From positions 1 through 19,572 of the forward strand of contig PALU01000051.1 of assembly GCA_002706585.1 (NCBI GenBank): a stretch of 19,572 nucleotides of DNA. Reading direction: 5' to 3'. The notes under the pieces were generated by a model that worked only from the letters and a program-made list of their open reading frames with translations, did not search any database and had not been told where the DNA came from. The stretch comes from Rickettsiales bacterium (GTDB taxonomy: Bacteria > Pseudomonadota > Alphaproteobacteria > TMED127). Both the position numbers and the translations under genes were made by a program. Below, piece by piece: positions 1 to 11,051 of this stretch (position 1 is the first letter of the stretch; each line of letters opens with the position of its first letter).

Positions 1-1760
1 CCAAATTTTACGTAATCAATAAATTTATAATGTCCAGGACCCATTACTAATAGATTTGTCTGATAAGCTAGAGGGGTAGCAAAAGAGGTATTAACAGAAA
101 AAATAAGAGCTATAGCAAATATCTTGGGGTCCACATTTATTTTTTCTGCAATATCGATTGCTATAGGTGTAAAAAGTACTGCGCAAGCATTATTAGATAT
201 AAAATTGGTTGTTATAGAAACTAAAGCGTAAAAACAGATCAAAATCGTAAGTGGACTTGATCCATCTAGGATATTTAATAAATATTCTGACAAAAAAGTA
301 GCTGCACCTGTTACTTGAATAACCTTCCCTAAAGCAAGTGATGTAACAATTAGTAGTAATAGGTTGTTATCAACACTTCTCAGAGCTTGTCTTATTGTCA
401 GTACTTTTGAGGCAATCATTGATACAACTCCAATTAGAGAAGCCACAACAAGAGGAAGAATTTCTAAAGCCCCAAAAATGATTACTCCCAGGAAAATGAA
501 AATTGAGGTTTTGGCGATATTTTTATTCTTAATTTCTGAGGTGGTCCATTCCATTGGTAGTAAGTCACTTTTTGTTCTTAATGCTTTAATTGATTTCTTG
601 TCTCCTTGAATTAATAAAGTATCACCTGGTTCAAGTGGAAGTTCTCCCATATTAGTTGTAATTATTTTGGACTTTCTCTGAAGTCCAATTACGATACAAT
701 TATATCTATATCTAAAACTTACATTTTCTATGGTATTACCAACCAAGCTTGATGAGGGAGTAACCATAGCCTCAGTAATAACTTGATTTTTTGTTTCAGA
801 ATCATCTTCATTTTCATCAAAAGATTCTATTGAACCAATATTCTTTGATAAAATTGAAGTTAATTGTTCCCTACTTGTAGAAATGACAAGGATATCACCT
901 TTTTCCATTACAAAGCTATAAAAAGGAGTGTGTTCGGCATGTTCTCCTCTCTGTATCATTAGTATTTCTGAGTTCTCTAAACCTTCCAATTTATCTTCAT
1001 CAGCTTTTTTACCGATTAGGTTGGAGTTGTCATTAACTATGATTTTAGTTATAAAATTATTTTTTTTATCTTTGATCAATTGATTAGAAATTGGAGATCT
1101 ATCTGTTAGAAGAAATTTTGAGAAAATTACAACGTATATTAATCCACAAAAAGCTATAATTGAACCAGGAATGGCAAATTCAAAAAAACTAATCTCTATC
1201 TCAGAATACCTCTTCAATGAGTCTGAAACTAACAAATTGGTGCTTGAACCTATAATTGTTATCATTCCTCCTAGAATTGCTACAAAACTTAATGGCATTA
1301 AATATTTACCTATTGATTGATTTGAATTTTTCACAACACTTTGTAGTATTGGTATAAAAATAATAACAACGGGTGTATTATTGATAAAAGCACTTAGAAT
1401 TAAAACAAAAAATAAGCTTACAATAATTATAAGTTGACTGTTATCTGGAAAATGTTTCAATAAATTTGAAATAAATCCGTCTAAGACTCTTGTGTTTACC
1501 ACACCTTGTCCAAGAATTAAGAGAGAAATTACAGTAATTAAGGAAGTATTACTAAAACCATTTAAAATACTTTGAGGGTTTAAAAGATTTTCGTCAGTTA
1601 CACCTTTAAACGGGAAAATTGAAAAAAAGATCAAAAGAAATGTCAAGATTATAATAGATTTAAATGCCATTGAAAACTTATCTATGGCATAAAAAACCAT
1701 ACTTGAAAAAGCAATTAAAAGGCTCAAATATATAAAGGTTTGATTTTCTAAGTTAAACAT
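1..1760 (-). CDS. SLC13/DASS-family membrane transporter with two RCK_C domains (3' end outside window)
   Basis: I translated the minus strand from an ATG at 1760 down to position 1 and found no stop: at least 586 residues, with the C-terminus beyond the window edge. The arrangement is an N-terminal block of hydrophobic helices (about residues 1-200), a soluble middle of roughly 200 residues, then a second block of helices. The first block contains NTPVV followed by GSSTNLLV. The second contains TNFISNNACAVLFTP and NTSFATPLAYQTNLLVMGPG. These paired signatures are typical of SLC13/DASS sodium-coupled anion transporters. The soluble middle reads as two TrkA-C (RCK_C) domains (for example GDILVIS and LEPGDTLLIQGD), as in the bacterial sulfate/dicarboxylate-type subgroup. 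The substrate cannot be read from the sequence; sulfate or a di/tricarboxylate would be usual. It diverges from thiC. No obvious Shine-Dalgarno sequence precedes the ATG. Confidence 0.9.
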   Translation of the reverse strand, partial: MFNLENQTFIYLSLLIAFSSMVFYAIDKFSMAFKSIIILTFLLIFFSIFPFKGVTDENLLNPQSILNGFSNTSLITVISLLILGQGVVNTRVLDGFISNLLKHFPDNSQLIIIVSLFFVLILSAFINNTPVVIIFIPILQSVVKNSNQSIGKYLMPLSFVAILGGMITIIGSSTNLLVSDSLKRYSEIEISFFEFAIPGSIIAFCGLIYVVIFSKFLLTDRSPISNQLIKDKKNNFITKIIVNDNSNLIGKKADEDKLEGLENSEILMIQRGEHAEHTPFYSFVMEKGDILVISTSREQLTSILSKNIGSIESFDENEDDSETKNQVITEAMVTPSSSLVGNTIENVSFRYRYNCIVIGLQRKSKIITTNMGELPLEPGDTLLIQGDKKSIKALRTKSDLLPMEWTTSEIKNKNIAKTSIFIFLGVIIFGALEILPLVVASLIGVVSMIASKVLTIRQALRSVDNNLLLLIVTSLALGKVIQVTGAATFLSEYLLNILDGSSPLTILICFYALVSITTNFISNNACAVLFTPIAIDIAEKINVDPKIFAIALIFSVNTSFATPLAYQTNLLVMGPGHYKFIDYVKF

Positions 1761-3632
<1,872 letters not shown>

Positions 3633-3640
3633 CAAAATAC

Positions 3641-4421
3641 TTAACATATCGGTCCATAATCAATTCCTACATTTGGTGAACTTAATATAGTTTTCCTAAT
3701 GAAAGACTTAGCTAATTTAATCGAATTTTCAACAGTTTCGCCATTAGCAAGAAAGATAGTTAAAGCAGTAGAAAATGAACATCCTGATCCATGTGTATTA
3801 TTAGATTTAATTTTTTCTAATTTAAATTCTTTGATTCCTTTCTTAGATATCAAAGTATCGTTTGAATAATGTTCATTATCATCTCCACCAGTTAGAATTA
3901 TTGGAATTTTTAATTTATTAAAAAGAACAGACAATATTTGTTTTTTCGAAAAATTTTTTTTCTGAGAATTAGATAGTAGTTTCGCCTCGTTTAGATTTGG
4001 TGTTAAATAACTAGCTATTTTTGAAAGTGAAAAATAAGTATCAACAAAATTTTTTTTATTCATAAATTTTTTCCCAGATGTAGATTTATATATAGGATCA
4101 ATTACTATTGGAACATTCATAAATTCAAGAATTTTCTTTAAAGGATTTACTAACTTATAATTTGTTAACAAACCAATTTTAATTCCATCAATATTATACT
4201 CTTCTTTGATTGTTTCTATCTGTGACAAAACAATATGAGTAGGTATAGAAAAAACTTTTGAAACTTTTTTTGAATTTTGAGATGTAATACATGTTAAAGT
4301 TGTTGTACAATAAGCATTAAGAGATTTAGCGGTTTTAATATCTGCTTGAATTCCAGCACCTGATGAATTATCACTTCCGGCAATTGAAAGAATAACTAAA
4401 GTTTTTTTTTTTAGTAATCAT
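3641..4421 (-). CDS. thiD: Hydroxymethylpyrimidine (phosphate) kinase ThiD, frame broken at an A11 tract
   Basis: ThiD phosphorylates hydroxymethylpyrimidine and its monophosphate for thiamin synthesis. Most of the protein is in one frame, from SIAGSDNSSGAGIQADIKTA near the N-terminus to NTHGSGCSFSTAL (the anion-hole/active-site block) near the C-terminus. That frame has no ATG, GTG or TTG before its family N-terminus; upstream it runs into a TGA. An ATG at 4421, overlapping the end of glmM, gives M-I-T-K-K-K and then meets an 11-A tract (4402-4412). Removing one A joins it perfectly to T-L-V-I-L-S-I-A-G-S-D, giving about 259 residues, the normal ThiD length. The alternative, initiation at an internal TTG (4228), would lose the nucleotide-fold N-terminus. 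The overlap suggests translational coupling with glmM. Whether the A11 is a sequencing error, a slippage site or a real frameshift cannot be decided here. Confidence 0.85.
4402..4412 (-). repeat. A11 homopolymer at the thiD frame break
   Basis: This run of 11 T on the plus strand reads as A11 in thiD, 8 bases after the candidate ATG. The ATG frame and the conserved ThiD frame differ by one nucleotide across the run; A10 (or A13) would join them. The run also touches the glmM stop codon. Confidence 0.9.
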
Positions 4422-5748
4422 CAATATTCTCAATTATTTTTTTTACATCATTGATTATTAAATCTAGTTGATCTTGATTATTACATTGTACCATAAATCT
4501 TAATAAGTTCTCTGTACCAGATTTCCTTAACAATATATCTGTGATAAATTCATCATTTTCTTTAAATTTAGTTATTCTTTTTTGTAGCATTTTATCTTCA
4601 ATAATTTTTTCAGCTTTATTTTTTAATTTAAAATTAATAAGTTTTTGGGGGGTTTTTTTGAATTGATTGCTAATCTCTGACATTTTACATCCTTTTTCTT
4701 TTATTATGCATAAAAGAAATAAAGCAGTTAAAATTCCATCACCAGAAAATCCATTTTTAGAAAAAATTATATGACCCGACTGTTCGCCGCCCAAAGAAGC
4801 ACAAATTTCTTTCATTTTTTCAATTACATATCTATCACCAACCGAAGTCAAATAGAGTTTAACTCCAATGTTTTTAAGATAATCTCTAAAACCTAGATTT
4901 GACATTACAGTAGAAACCACACAATTACCTTTTAATAATTTACAAGAATTTAAATAATTCGCTATAGAAAGTAAAATGTCATCTCCATTTAATATTTTAC
5001 CATTTTCATCAGAAACTAGAACTCTATCCGCATCACCGTCAAAAGCTAAGCCAACATCTGCATCATTACTCTTTGTAAGTTTAGATAGATTTTCTGGGTA
5101 CATAGCCCCACAATTTTTATTAATATTTGTGCCATTTGGATTTGAGGCATATTCTATTATATTAGCTCCTAGATCTTTAAAAAAATTTGGGGCAATGTTA
5201 CTTAATGATCCATTCGCACAATCCATGAAAATCTTTTTATTTTTTAAATTCAATTTGTTAGGTAGATTGTTAAATAAAAAGCTTCCATAATCATCTATTT
5301 CTATTTTTTTTTCGACAAACGTGCCTTTTTTTTTCGATTTATTTATATTTATATCGAGAAATTTTTCTATTAATAGTTCATCTTTGTCTGATAATTTTTC
5401 ACCATAATTATTAAAAATTTTTATTCCATTATCCTTATATTCATTATGCGAAGCAGAAATCATAATACCTAAATCATACTTATATTTTTTTGTTGAAAAT
5501 GCTAATATGGGAGTTGATACAACACCAATACTAGTACAATCAACTCCTAGGATTAAAAACGCATCAACTAGCGCTTCTTCAATCATAGAACATGAAATTC
5601 TAGTATCTTTACCGATAATTATTTTTTTTAATTTTTTTTTCTTATATTCGAAAGATGCATATGCTAATTTTTTTAAAAAACTTGGAATTATTGGATATTC
5701 GTTTGCAATCCCTCTAATACCATCAGTTCCAAAATATTTTTTTTTCAT
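4411..5748 (-). CDS. glmM: Phosphoglucosamine mutase GlmM
   Basis: GlmM converts glucosamine-6-phosphate to glucosamine-1-phosphate in the cytoplasm, the step before GlmU on the way to UDP-GlcNAc for peptidoglycan and lipopolysaccharide. The 445-residue length matches the family. Diagnostic motifs are GTDGIRG at 7-13, the phosphoserine loop ISASHN at 97-102 (catalytic Ser100), the Mg-binding DGDADR at 237-242, the sugar-specificity loop GGEQSGH at 320-326, and the C-terminal phosphate-binding RKSGTENLLRFMVQ. The ATG start shares its A with the TAA stop of folP (TAATG), so translation is probably coupled. The ftsH-folP-glmM order is the same as in E. coli and many proteobacteria. Several A9 tracts in the gene keep the frame. 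thiD starts inside its last codons. Confidence 0.97.
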   Translation of the reverse strand: MKKKYFGTDGIRGIANEYPIIPSFLKKLAYASFEYKKKKLKKIIIGKDTRISCSMIEEALVDAFLILGVDCTSIGVVSTPILAFSTKKYKYDLGIMISASHNEYKDNGIKIFNNYGEKLSDKDELLIEKFLDININKSKKKGTFVEKKIEIDDYGSFLFNNLPNKLNLKNKKIFMDCANGSLSNIAPNFFKDLGANIIEYASNPNGTNINKNCGAMYPENLSKLTKSNDADVGLAFDGDADRVLVSDENGKILNGDDILLSIANYLNSCKLLKGNCVVSTVMSNLGFRDYLKNIGVKLYLTSVGDRYVIEKMKEICASLGGEQSGHIIFSKNGFSGDGILTALFLLCIIKEKGCKMSEISNQFKKTPQKLINFKLKNKAEKIIEDKMLQKRITKFKENDEFITDILLRKSGTENLLRFMVQCNNQDQLDLIINDVKKIIENIDDY

Positions 5749-6827
5749 TAATTAACAATTTTTTCAAAAACTTTTACAGATTGTACAATCTCTGAAACAT
5801 CATGTACTCTATGAATTTGTATACCTTGTTTCATACCCATAATTGTAGAAGCAATTGTACCTGGTAAACGGTTTTTTGGATTATCTTCTTTTTGAATTGA
5901 GGAAATAAATCTCTTCCTCGAAACACCCAGCATAATAGGACAACCAAGAGTATGAAATAGTGATAAATTTCTTAAAATTTCTAAGTTCTGTTCATAGTTT
6001 TTTCCAAATCCAATGCCTGGGTCAACAATAATATTACTTCTTTTAATTCCGTTAGCTATGCAAAAATTAATCCTTTCTTCTAAAAAATCATAGACATCAA
6101 ATAATACGTTATTGTAAATATTTTTTTTCATCATATTTTGTGGGTTTCCTGGCATGTGCATAAGTATTATTGGCGTTTGATGGTATTTAATAATTTCTAA
6201 ACTTTTTTTATCATTCATTAAAGCACTTACATCATTTATAATTTTAGCTCCAGATAGGATACCCATCTCCATTGTTGAAGAATTTCTAGTATCTAAAGAA
6301 ACATTAATTTTATTATAATTGAGTAACTGAAGTATTGGTAAAATTCTCATTACTTCAACATCTTCATTTACTTTTACTGCACCTGGCCTTGTAGATTCAC
6401 CACCTAAATCTATAAAATCCGCACCTGAATTAACCATTTTTTTTGAATGTTCTAAGGCTTTCTTTAATAAAAGATTTTCTCCACCATCAGAAAAACTATC
6501 TGGAGTAACATTTAAAATACCAAAAATTACAAAATTACTTTTTTTTGATTTTTTAATTTTTTGGAGAAGATCTCTGGAAGAAATAAGATTATCAAATTTT
6601 TCTTTTAATTTAATAGATGCTTTTTTATCCATGAAATTAAAAAAATCTTTGACAGTAAAATATTTTTTTATGAGACTTTTATTCTTTTTTTTTTCTAAGA
6701 TTTCAAGACCAGTAAAAAATGAGTTTCCTACTTTAATAGAATCTTTGGTTTTTTCTAATTCAAGAGCACGTTCATTATTAACAAAGCCAGTTGGGTTAAG
6801 ATAATATTTATTTGAAAAGGTTTGCAA
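5748..6827 (-). CDS. folP: Dihydropteroate synthase FolP with N-terminal extension
   Basis: FolP joins p-aminobenzoate to hydroxymethyldihydropterin pyrophosphate to make dihydropteroate, in folate synthesis. The TIM-barrel signatures are clear: GILNVTPDSFSDGG at about 103-116, DLGGESTRPGA at about 140-150, then PIILMHMPGNP, IIVDPGIGFGK and the C-terminal GVSRKRFI. The 359 residues exceed the roughly 280 of E. coli FolP by an N-terminal block of about 100 residues (starting QTFSNKYYLNPTGF). As I recall, a related block (YLRPLG-type) occurs in other alphaproteobacterial FolP proteins, so I take it as real. The only usable start near that block is TTG at 6827, 7 bases after the ftsH stop and following a T9 run; no Shine-Dalgarno is visible. 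An A10 tract at 6685-6694 keeps the frame. Confidence 0.93.
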   Translation of the reverse strand: MQTFSNKYYLNPTGFVNNERALELEKTKDSIKVGNSFFTGLEILEKKKNKSLIKKYFTVKDFFNFMDKKASIKLKEKFDNLISSRDLLQKIKKSKKSNFVIFGILNVTPDSFSDGGENLLLKKALEHSKKMVNSGADFIDLGGESTRPGAVKVNEDVEVMRILPILQLLNYNKINVSLDTRNSSTMEMGILSGAKIINDVSALMNDKKSLEIIKYHQTPIILMHMPGNPQNMMKKNIYNNVLFDVYDFLEERINFCIANGIKRSNIIVDPGIGFGKNYEQNLEILRNLSLFHTLGCPIMLGVSRKRFISSIQKEDNPKNRLPGTIASTIMGMKQGIQIHRVHDVSEIVQSVKVFEKIVN

Positions 6828-6834
6828 AAAAAAA

Positions 6835-8757
6835 TTACGTAGTAGCTGGATTTGGGTTTAAACCTATTTTCTTTTTACCAAGATTCTTTTTTCCAATTGG
6901 TAAAGACGTTTTTTTATCACCAGAGTTATTTCTTGGTTGTTTGGTTTGTTTTATTTTACCATTCTTTATCAATTCTTTAACCTCGTCACCTGAGAGTGTT
7001 TCAAACTCAAGAAGTGCATCAGATAAATTATGCAAGTGTTTAATATTCTTCTTCAAAACTTTTTTTGCATGTGATTCTGCCGTATCAATGAGTTTTCTAA
7101 TTTCTTGATCTATTATTTTAGCAGTTTCTTCAGACATACTTTTACGTTGAGTAACTGATCTTCCTAAGAATACGTCCTCTTCATTTTCAGAATATCTTAA
7201 AGGCCCAAGAGTTTCACTCATGCCCCACTCCACCACCATAGCTCTAGCTCTTTGTGTTGCTTGAAGTATATCGTTAGACGCTCCAGAAGTTATATTATCT
7301 TTACCAAAAATAAGTTCTTCGGCAACTCTCCCACCAAAAATCATTGCAAGTTTAGCCTTCATCTCTTTTTTTGTTTCTGAATATCTGTCTCTTTCGGGTA
7401 GATTCATAGTTACACCCAAAGCTCTTCCTCTTGGAATAATTGTTACCTTGTGTAATGGATCATTACCTGGAGTAAAAATACCGACTAGGGCATGACCTGC
7501 TTCATGATAGGCTGTTAATTCTTTTTCTTTATGTGTCATTACCATTGACCTTCTTTCAGCACCCATAAGAACTTTATCCTTAGCATCTTCAAATTCAAAC
7601 ATAGTAACTAATCGCTTATTACGTCTTGCAGCAAGAAGAGCAGCCTCATTAGATAAATTAGCTAAATCAGCTCCAGAAAACCCTGGAGTACCTCTGGCTA
7701 TAACATAAATATCTACATCAGGAGCCAACGGTAATTTACGAGTATGAACTTCAAGAATTTTATTTCTACCTTGTATATCAGGGTTTGGAACTACAACTTG
7801 TCTGTCAAAACGGCCAGGTCTTAATAGTGCTGGATCTAAAACATCTGGCCTGTTAGTAGCTGCTATTAAGATTACTCCTTCGGTAGCATCAAAACCATCC
7901 ATCTCAACTAATAATTGATTAAGTGTCTGCTCTCTCTCATCATTTCCACCACCTAAACCAGCACCTCTATGCCTTCCAACAGCGTCAATTTCATCAATAA
8001 AAATAATACAAGGAGCATTTTTTTTCCCCTGATCAAACATATCTCTAACTCTGCTAGCTCCAACACCTACAAACATTTCAACAAAATCAGAACCAGAAAT
8101 GGTAAAAAACGGTACATTAGCTTCTCCAGCAATAGCCCTAGCTAATAATGTTTTACCTGTTCCAGGAGGACCAACCAATAAAGCGCCTTTGGGTATTTTA
8201 CCACCAAGTCTTTGAAACTTTGATGGATCTTTTAAAAATTCTACAATCTCTTCTAGTTCAGCTTTAGCTTCATCAATACCTGCTACATCCTTGAAGGTAA
8301 CTTTATCTTTATTTTGATTCAAAAGTTTAGCTCTGGATTTACCAAAACCCATTGCTCTTCCACTACCTGATTGCATTTGTTTCATAAAGAAAATCCAAAC
8401 ACCAATTAATAAAAGCATTGGAAACCAAGATATTAATATATCCAACAATCCTGGAGAATTATTCTCTAAGGGCATTACAATAATCTCAACGTTACTCTTC
8501 TCTAACTTATCAATTAGACTCAAATCATTAGGTGCATATGTAGAAAATAAAGACCCATTATTATGAATACCTTTTATATTATTTCCTCGAATCTCAACTT
8601 GAGAAACGTTTCCGTTCTTAACGTCTTTTAAAAACTGAGAATAAGCCACCGGCACGATTTTAGAACTTTTTTCGTTAGTCTTATAAAAATCGAGAATCAA
8701 AAAAACTAAAAAGCCGATTAAGGCCCATATCGCTATATTTCTAATAGTATTATTCAT
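6835..8757 (-). CDS. ftsH: ATP-dependent zinc metalloprotease FtsH
   Basis: FtsH is a membrane-anchored AAA+ protease that degrades misfolded membrane proteins and regulators. The 640 residues match the family. Two N-terminal transmembrane helices (about 5-24 and 104-126) flank a periplasmic domain. The AAA module has Walker A GPPGTGKT at 196-203, Walker B IIFIDEID ending near 258, and the second region of homology [20 protein letters not shown] at about 300-319. The zinc site HEAGH is at 418-422, with the third ligand in [12 protein letters not shown] further on. The C-terminus is Lys-rich. The ATG at 8757 begins right before the first helix. tilS ends 44 bases upstream, enough room for a separate promoter, and folP follows 7 bases downstream. 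Confidence 0.98.
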   Translation of the reverse strand: MNNTIRNIAIWALIGFLVFLILDFYKTNEKSSKIVPVAYSQFLKDVKNGNVSQVEIRGNNIKGIHNNGSLFSTYAPNDLSLIDKLEKSNVEIIVMPLENNSPGLLDILISWFPMLLLIGVWIFFMKQMQSGSGRAMGFGKSRAKLLNQNKDKVTFKDVAGIDEAKAELEEIVEFLKDPSKFQRLGGKIPKGALLVGPPGTGKTLLARAIAGEANVPFFTISGSDFVEMFVGVGASRVRDMFDQGKKNAPCIIFIDEIDAVGRHRGAGLGGGNDEREQTLNQLLVEMDGFDATEGVILIAATNRPDVLDPALLRPGRFDRQVVVPNPDIQGRNKILEVHTRKLPLAPDVDIYVIARGTPGFSGADLANLSNEAALLAARRNKRLVTMFEFEDAKDKVLMGAERRSMVMTHKEKELTAYHEAGHALVGIFTPGNDPLHKVTIIPRGRALGVTMNLPERDRYSETKKEMKAKLAMIFGGRVAEELIFGKDNITSGASNDILQATQRARAMVVEWGMSETLGPLRYSENEEDVFLGRSVTQRKSMSEETAKIIDQEIRKLIDTAESHAKKVLKKNIKHLHNLSDALLEFETLSGDEVKELIKNGKIKQTKQPRNNSGDKKTSLPIGKKNLGKKKIGLNPNPATT

Positions 8758-8766
8758 ATACTAATC

Positions 8767-8795
8767 TATATAATTATATACATAAAATATCTCAA
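8767..8795 (-). promoter_or_regulatory. Possible sigma-70-type promoter of ftsH
   Basis: In the 44-base tilS-ftsH gap, reading the minus strand, TTGAGA (8790-8795) is followed after 17 bases by TATATA (8767-8772). A transcript from it would start almost at the ftsH ATG and be nearly leaderless. A TATAAT at 8773-8778 is closer to consensus but only 11 bases from the -35. In sequence this A+T-rich such matches arise by chance, so confidence is low. Confidence 0.3.
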
Positions 8796-8801
8796 CCTAT
8801 A

Positions 8802-10104
8802 TTAAAAAAAATTTTTTTTTGTCAAAGGAATTATCGGTGAAAAATAAAAATCAATTTTTTGTTTTTCAAATTCCTCATTTGGAGTTAAAAAAGGAATCAT
8901 TTTTTTATTTTTAAATTTAATTAGGGGAAGACTTTTGATAATTTCAAAGGGAATATTATTTCTATTTGAAAAATTATTTTTTAATTCTAACCAATTTTTT
9001 TCTGTTATCAATTCACATTTAAGTTTAAATTTAGTTGAATAAATCTTAAACCTATTATCCCAAAAATTAGGTTTTTTTATATCTACAACTAATCCCATAT
9101 TCATTTTATTTTTTGTGGCTTTTGATTCTCTATTAAAAAAAATTTGAGAATTTTTTAAAACTATAAGACATGAATGCAATGTAAATTTACTAGTATTATA
9201 TTTTTTAATTTTTTCTAAAATTAATTTAGTTGAATTAAAGCATGGTAAATATATCTGACTAGAGCATGTTCTCAAAATTTTTCTTAAAATTTCAATTTGA
9301 ATATTTTGATTGATTGTAAGGAATTTTTTTTTTATCAATCTCAAAACTTCCATTTTCATTATGTTTTAAATTAAAAATAAAAAAGTCAGCTATTTTTTTT
9401 TCGATATTTTCATTTTCAACCTTATTTTTTTTTAACTCTTTATCTAAAAAATTTAACTTCTTTTCTGAAAAAAAACTTAACTTATCTCTAATCCTAGGCC
9501 TTTCATAAATAAAATTAAAATTTGAAGAATCACTAATCCAATCGATTTTATAAAATTTACAAATCTCTTTCAGTTTCATTTTTTTAAAACTAATAAGAGG
9601 TCTAATTATTTGAAGTGATTCATGAATTCTTCTAAACTGAATAGAAGATAAACCATCATAAGTTTTTTTTCTTAATGAACGCATGAAAAATGTCTCCAAA
9701 GAATCATCGTGATGATGAGCTGTCATAAGATGAAGAATGTTTTTTTTTTCGCATTCTTGAATTATTTTTTTATATCTCAGGTTTCTAGCAGTTTCCATTA
9801 TGCCGGATTTTGGTTTGCTATCCTGCCATTTAATAACTTTACATTCATAGCCTAGATCATTTGAAAAATTTTTTACAAATTTTGATTCAATTTCAGATTC
9901 TTCACGTAAACCATGATTAAAATGAAAAATTGTTATTTTGCCATTGTTTTTTTTTATCCAATTATTCATCAAAATAACTAAAGCCATACTATCAGCCCCA
10001 CCAGATACGCAAAGTCCAATATGCGGATTTTCCTCAAATGATAAATTACAATCAAGATTTCTAAAAAAATGTTTTTCAACTAATTTTAGTTTGTTCTGTT
10101 TCAT
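8802..10104 (-). CDS. tilS: tRNA(Ile)-lysidine synthase TilS, frame broken at an A10 tract
   Basis: TilS modifies C34 of the CAU-anticodon isoleucine tRNA to lysidine, so that it reads AUA instead of AUG; it is generally essential. The N-terminal PP-loop ATPase motif SGGADS is at residues 34-39, followed by HFNHGLREES and TAHHHDDSLET, typical of the family. The ATG at 10104 overlaps the cpoB stop (ATGA). As written, the first frame ends at 9292 after 270 residues, with only the last few (IPYNQSKYSN) not looking like TilS. The continuing frame begins within SFEIDKKK and runs to a TAA at 8802. The two overlap at an A10 tract (9324-9333). Removing one A gives one protein of 433 residues, the length of E. 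coli TilS. ATG 9359 inside the overlap is not a real gene start. Confidence 0.88.
9324..9333 (-). repeat. A10 homopolymer at the tilS frame break
   Basis: Minus-strand context is GAT-A10-TTCC. With A10 the frame reads D-K-K-K-I-P and soon meets TGA. With A9 it reads D-K-K-K-F-L-T-I-N-Q and stays open to the C-terminus. Another A10 in the same gene (9740-9749) keeps the frame. Confidence 0.9.
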
Positions 10105-10979
10105 TCTTCAGGACATTTTAATTTATCTTTTTCAGTTTTTGCAATTTCTAGAACATTCTTTGGGGCTTCTTCATATTTATTTTCTAAAGCGGAAAGAACA
10201 TTACAGGCTTCGTCAACTTTTTGTAAATTAGAAAAAGATAATCCTAATTTTAACATATTATCGGGCCCCTTGATTGAGTCAGGATATTTTTTAAGACCTT
10301 CACCAAATTCTATAACAGCCTGACCAAAATCTTTTTGTGCATAAAAAACTTCGCCTAACCAATATTGGATATTTGGCATTAAATCTTTTGGATTAGATTT
10401 TTTGAGTTCTAATAGTTCCTTTTTGGCATCCTCATATTTACTTGCCCATAGTAATTTAATAGAGTTTTCATATTTTTTTTTTAACTGATCTTCTGTTAAT
10501 GGTTCATTTTGACTAAGTTCAGAATTTTGGGTTATTTCTTGTTTTGTCTCAATTTCCTTTCTTGATCTAAGAATAGGTTCAACTTCTTTATTCCTCAAAT
10601 TAATGTTTTTATTCTCACCTAAAGGGATTTTTTTAGCCTCTTCTTCAATTTTTAGAATTCTTGCCTGAAAGTCTTTATTAATTAGATCAATTTTGTTTTC
10701 AAGCGACTGTAGTTTATTTTGAATCTCCTCAAGGATGCCATAATTTAGCCTATTTTTTGTCTCTATTTTATCAAGTCTTGATTCATTTCTTGAGATATAA
10801 CCAGCTGGTAGATTTTTATCAATTTCCCCAAGTTTTCCTTTCTGCAAATCGGAAACATTTCTTTCAATCCTATCAATTCTATCTATCAAATCATCGTAAT
10901 CAATATCCTGCGAAAAACAAATACCAAAAACAAAAAAATAGGATAAAAATACAAATATTTTATAATTGAATACTGACAT
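10101..10979 (-). CDS. cpoB: Cell division coordinator CpoB (YbgF), periplasmic coiled-coil/TPR protein
   Basis: CpoB links peptidoglycan synthesis to outer-membrane constriction through the Tol system, in the periplasm. From ATG 10979 the protein has 292 residues: a signal peptide (hydrophobic core FVFLSYFFVFGICF, likely cleaved near SQ-DID), a predicted coiled-coil region with many charged residues (about 20-110), a polar linker, and a C-terminal TPR-like region (about 165-285) with the YbgF-type YWLGEVFYAQKDFGQAVIEF. I chose ATG 10979 rather than the upstream TTG at 10997, because that TTG lies inside the terminator hairpin and would add residues before a good signal peptide. The UGA stop overlaps the tilS start (ATGA), so these two are probably coupled. 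The ATG lies only a few bases after the terminator's U-run, with no visible Shine-Dalgarno. Confidence 0.9.
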   Translation of the reverse strand: MSVFNYKIFVFLSYFFVFGICFSQDIDYDDLIDRIDRIERNVSDLQKGKLGEIDKNLPAGYISRNESRLDKIETKNRLNYGILEEIQNKLQSLENKIDLINKDFQARILKIEEEAKKIPLGENKNINLRNKEVEPILRSRKEIETKQEITQNSELSQNEPLTEDQLKKKYENSIKLLWASKYEDAKKELLELKKSNPKDLMPNIQYWLGEVFYAQKDFGQAVIEFGEGLKKYPDSIKGPDNMLKLGLSFSNLQKVDEACNVLSALENKYEEAPKNVLEIAKTEKDKLKCPEE

Positions 10980-10980
10980 A

Positions 10981-11018
10981 CTAAAAAGGGCTAGCAATAG
11001 TGATATTGCTAGCCCTTA
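10981..11018 (-). terminator. Rho-independent terminator after pal
   Basis: A perfect inverted repeat, AAGGGCTAGCAATA (10986-10999) and TATTGCTAGCCCTT (11004-11017), encloses a 4-base loop. Read on the minus strand, it is a 14-bp stem followed directly by a run of five T (10983-10987, overlapping the end of the stem). This is the only strong GC-containing hairpin I see in the window. It sits 34 bases after the pal stop and ends immediately before the cpoB start codon. Confidence 0.9.
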
Positions 11019-11051
11019 GAAAATAATCATAAGGATGCACAATTAAAAAGA

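Noticed and set aside
364..609. Plus-strand open frame, and similar ones at 4976, 5507, 6812, 9938 and 13506
   Set aside because: All lie antisense to well-supported genes, show no family motifs or start signals, and have compositions expected from reverse complements of AT-rich coding DNA.
8802..9359. A separate hypothetical gene from ATG 9359
   Set aside because: It overlaps tilS in another frame at the A10 tract and completes TilS to exactly the family length, so it is the C-terminal half of tilS.
10980..10997. cpoB start at TTG 10997
   Set aside because: It lies within the terminator hairpin; ATG 10979 gives a normal signal peptide.
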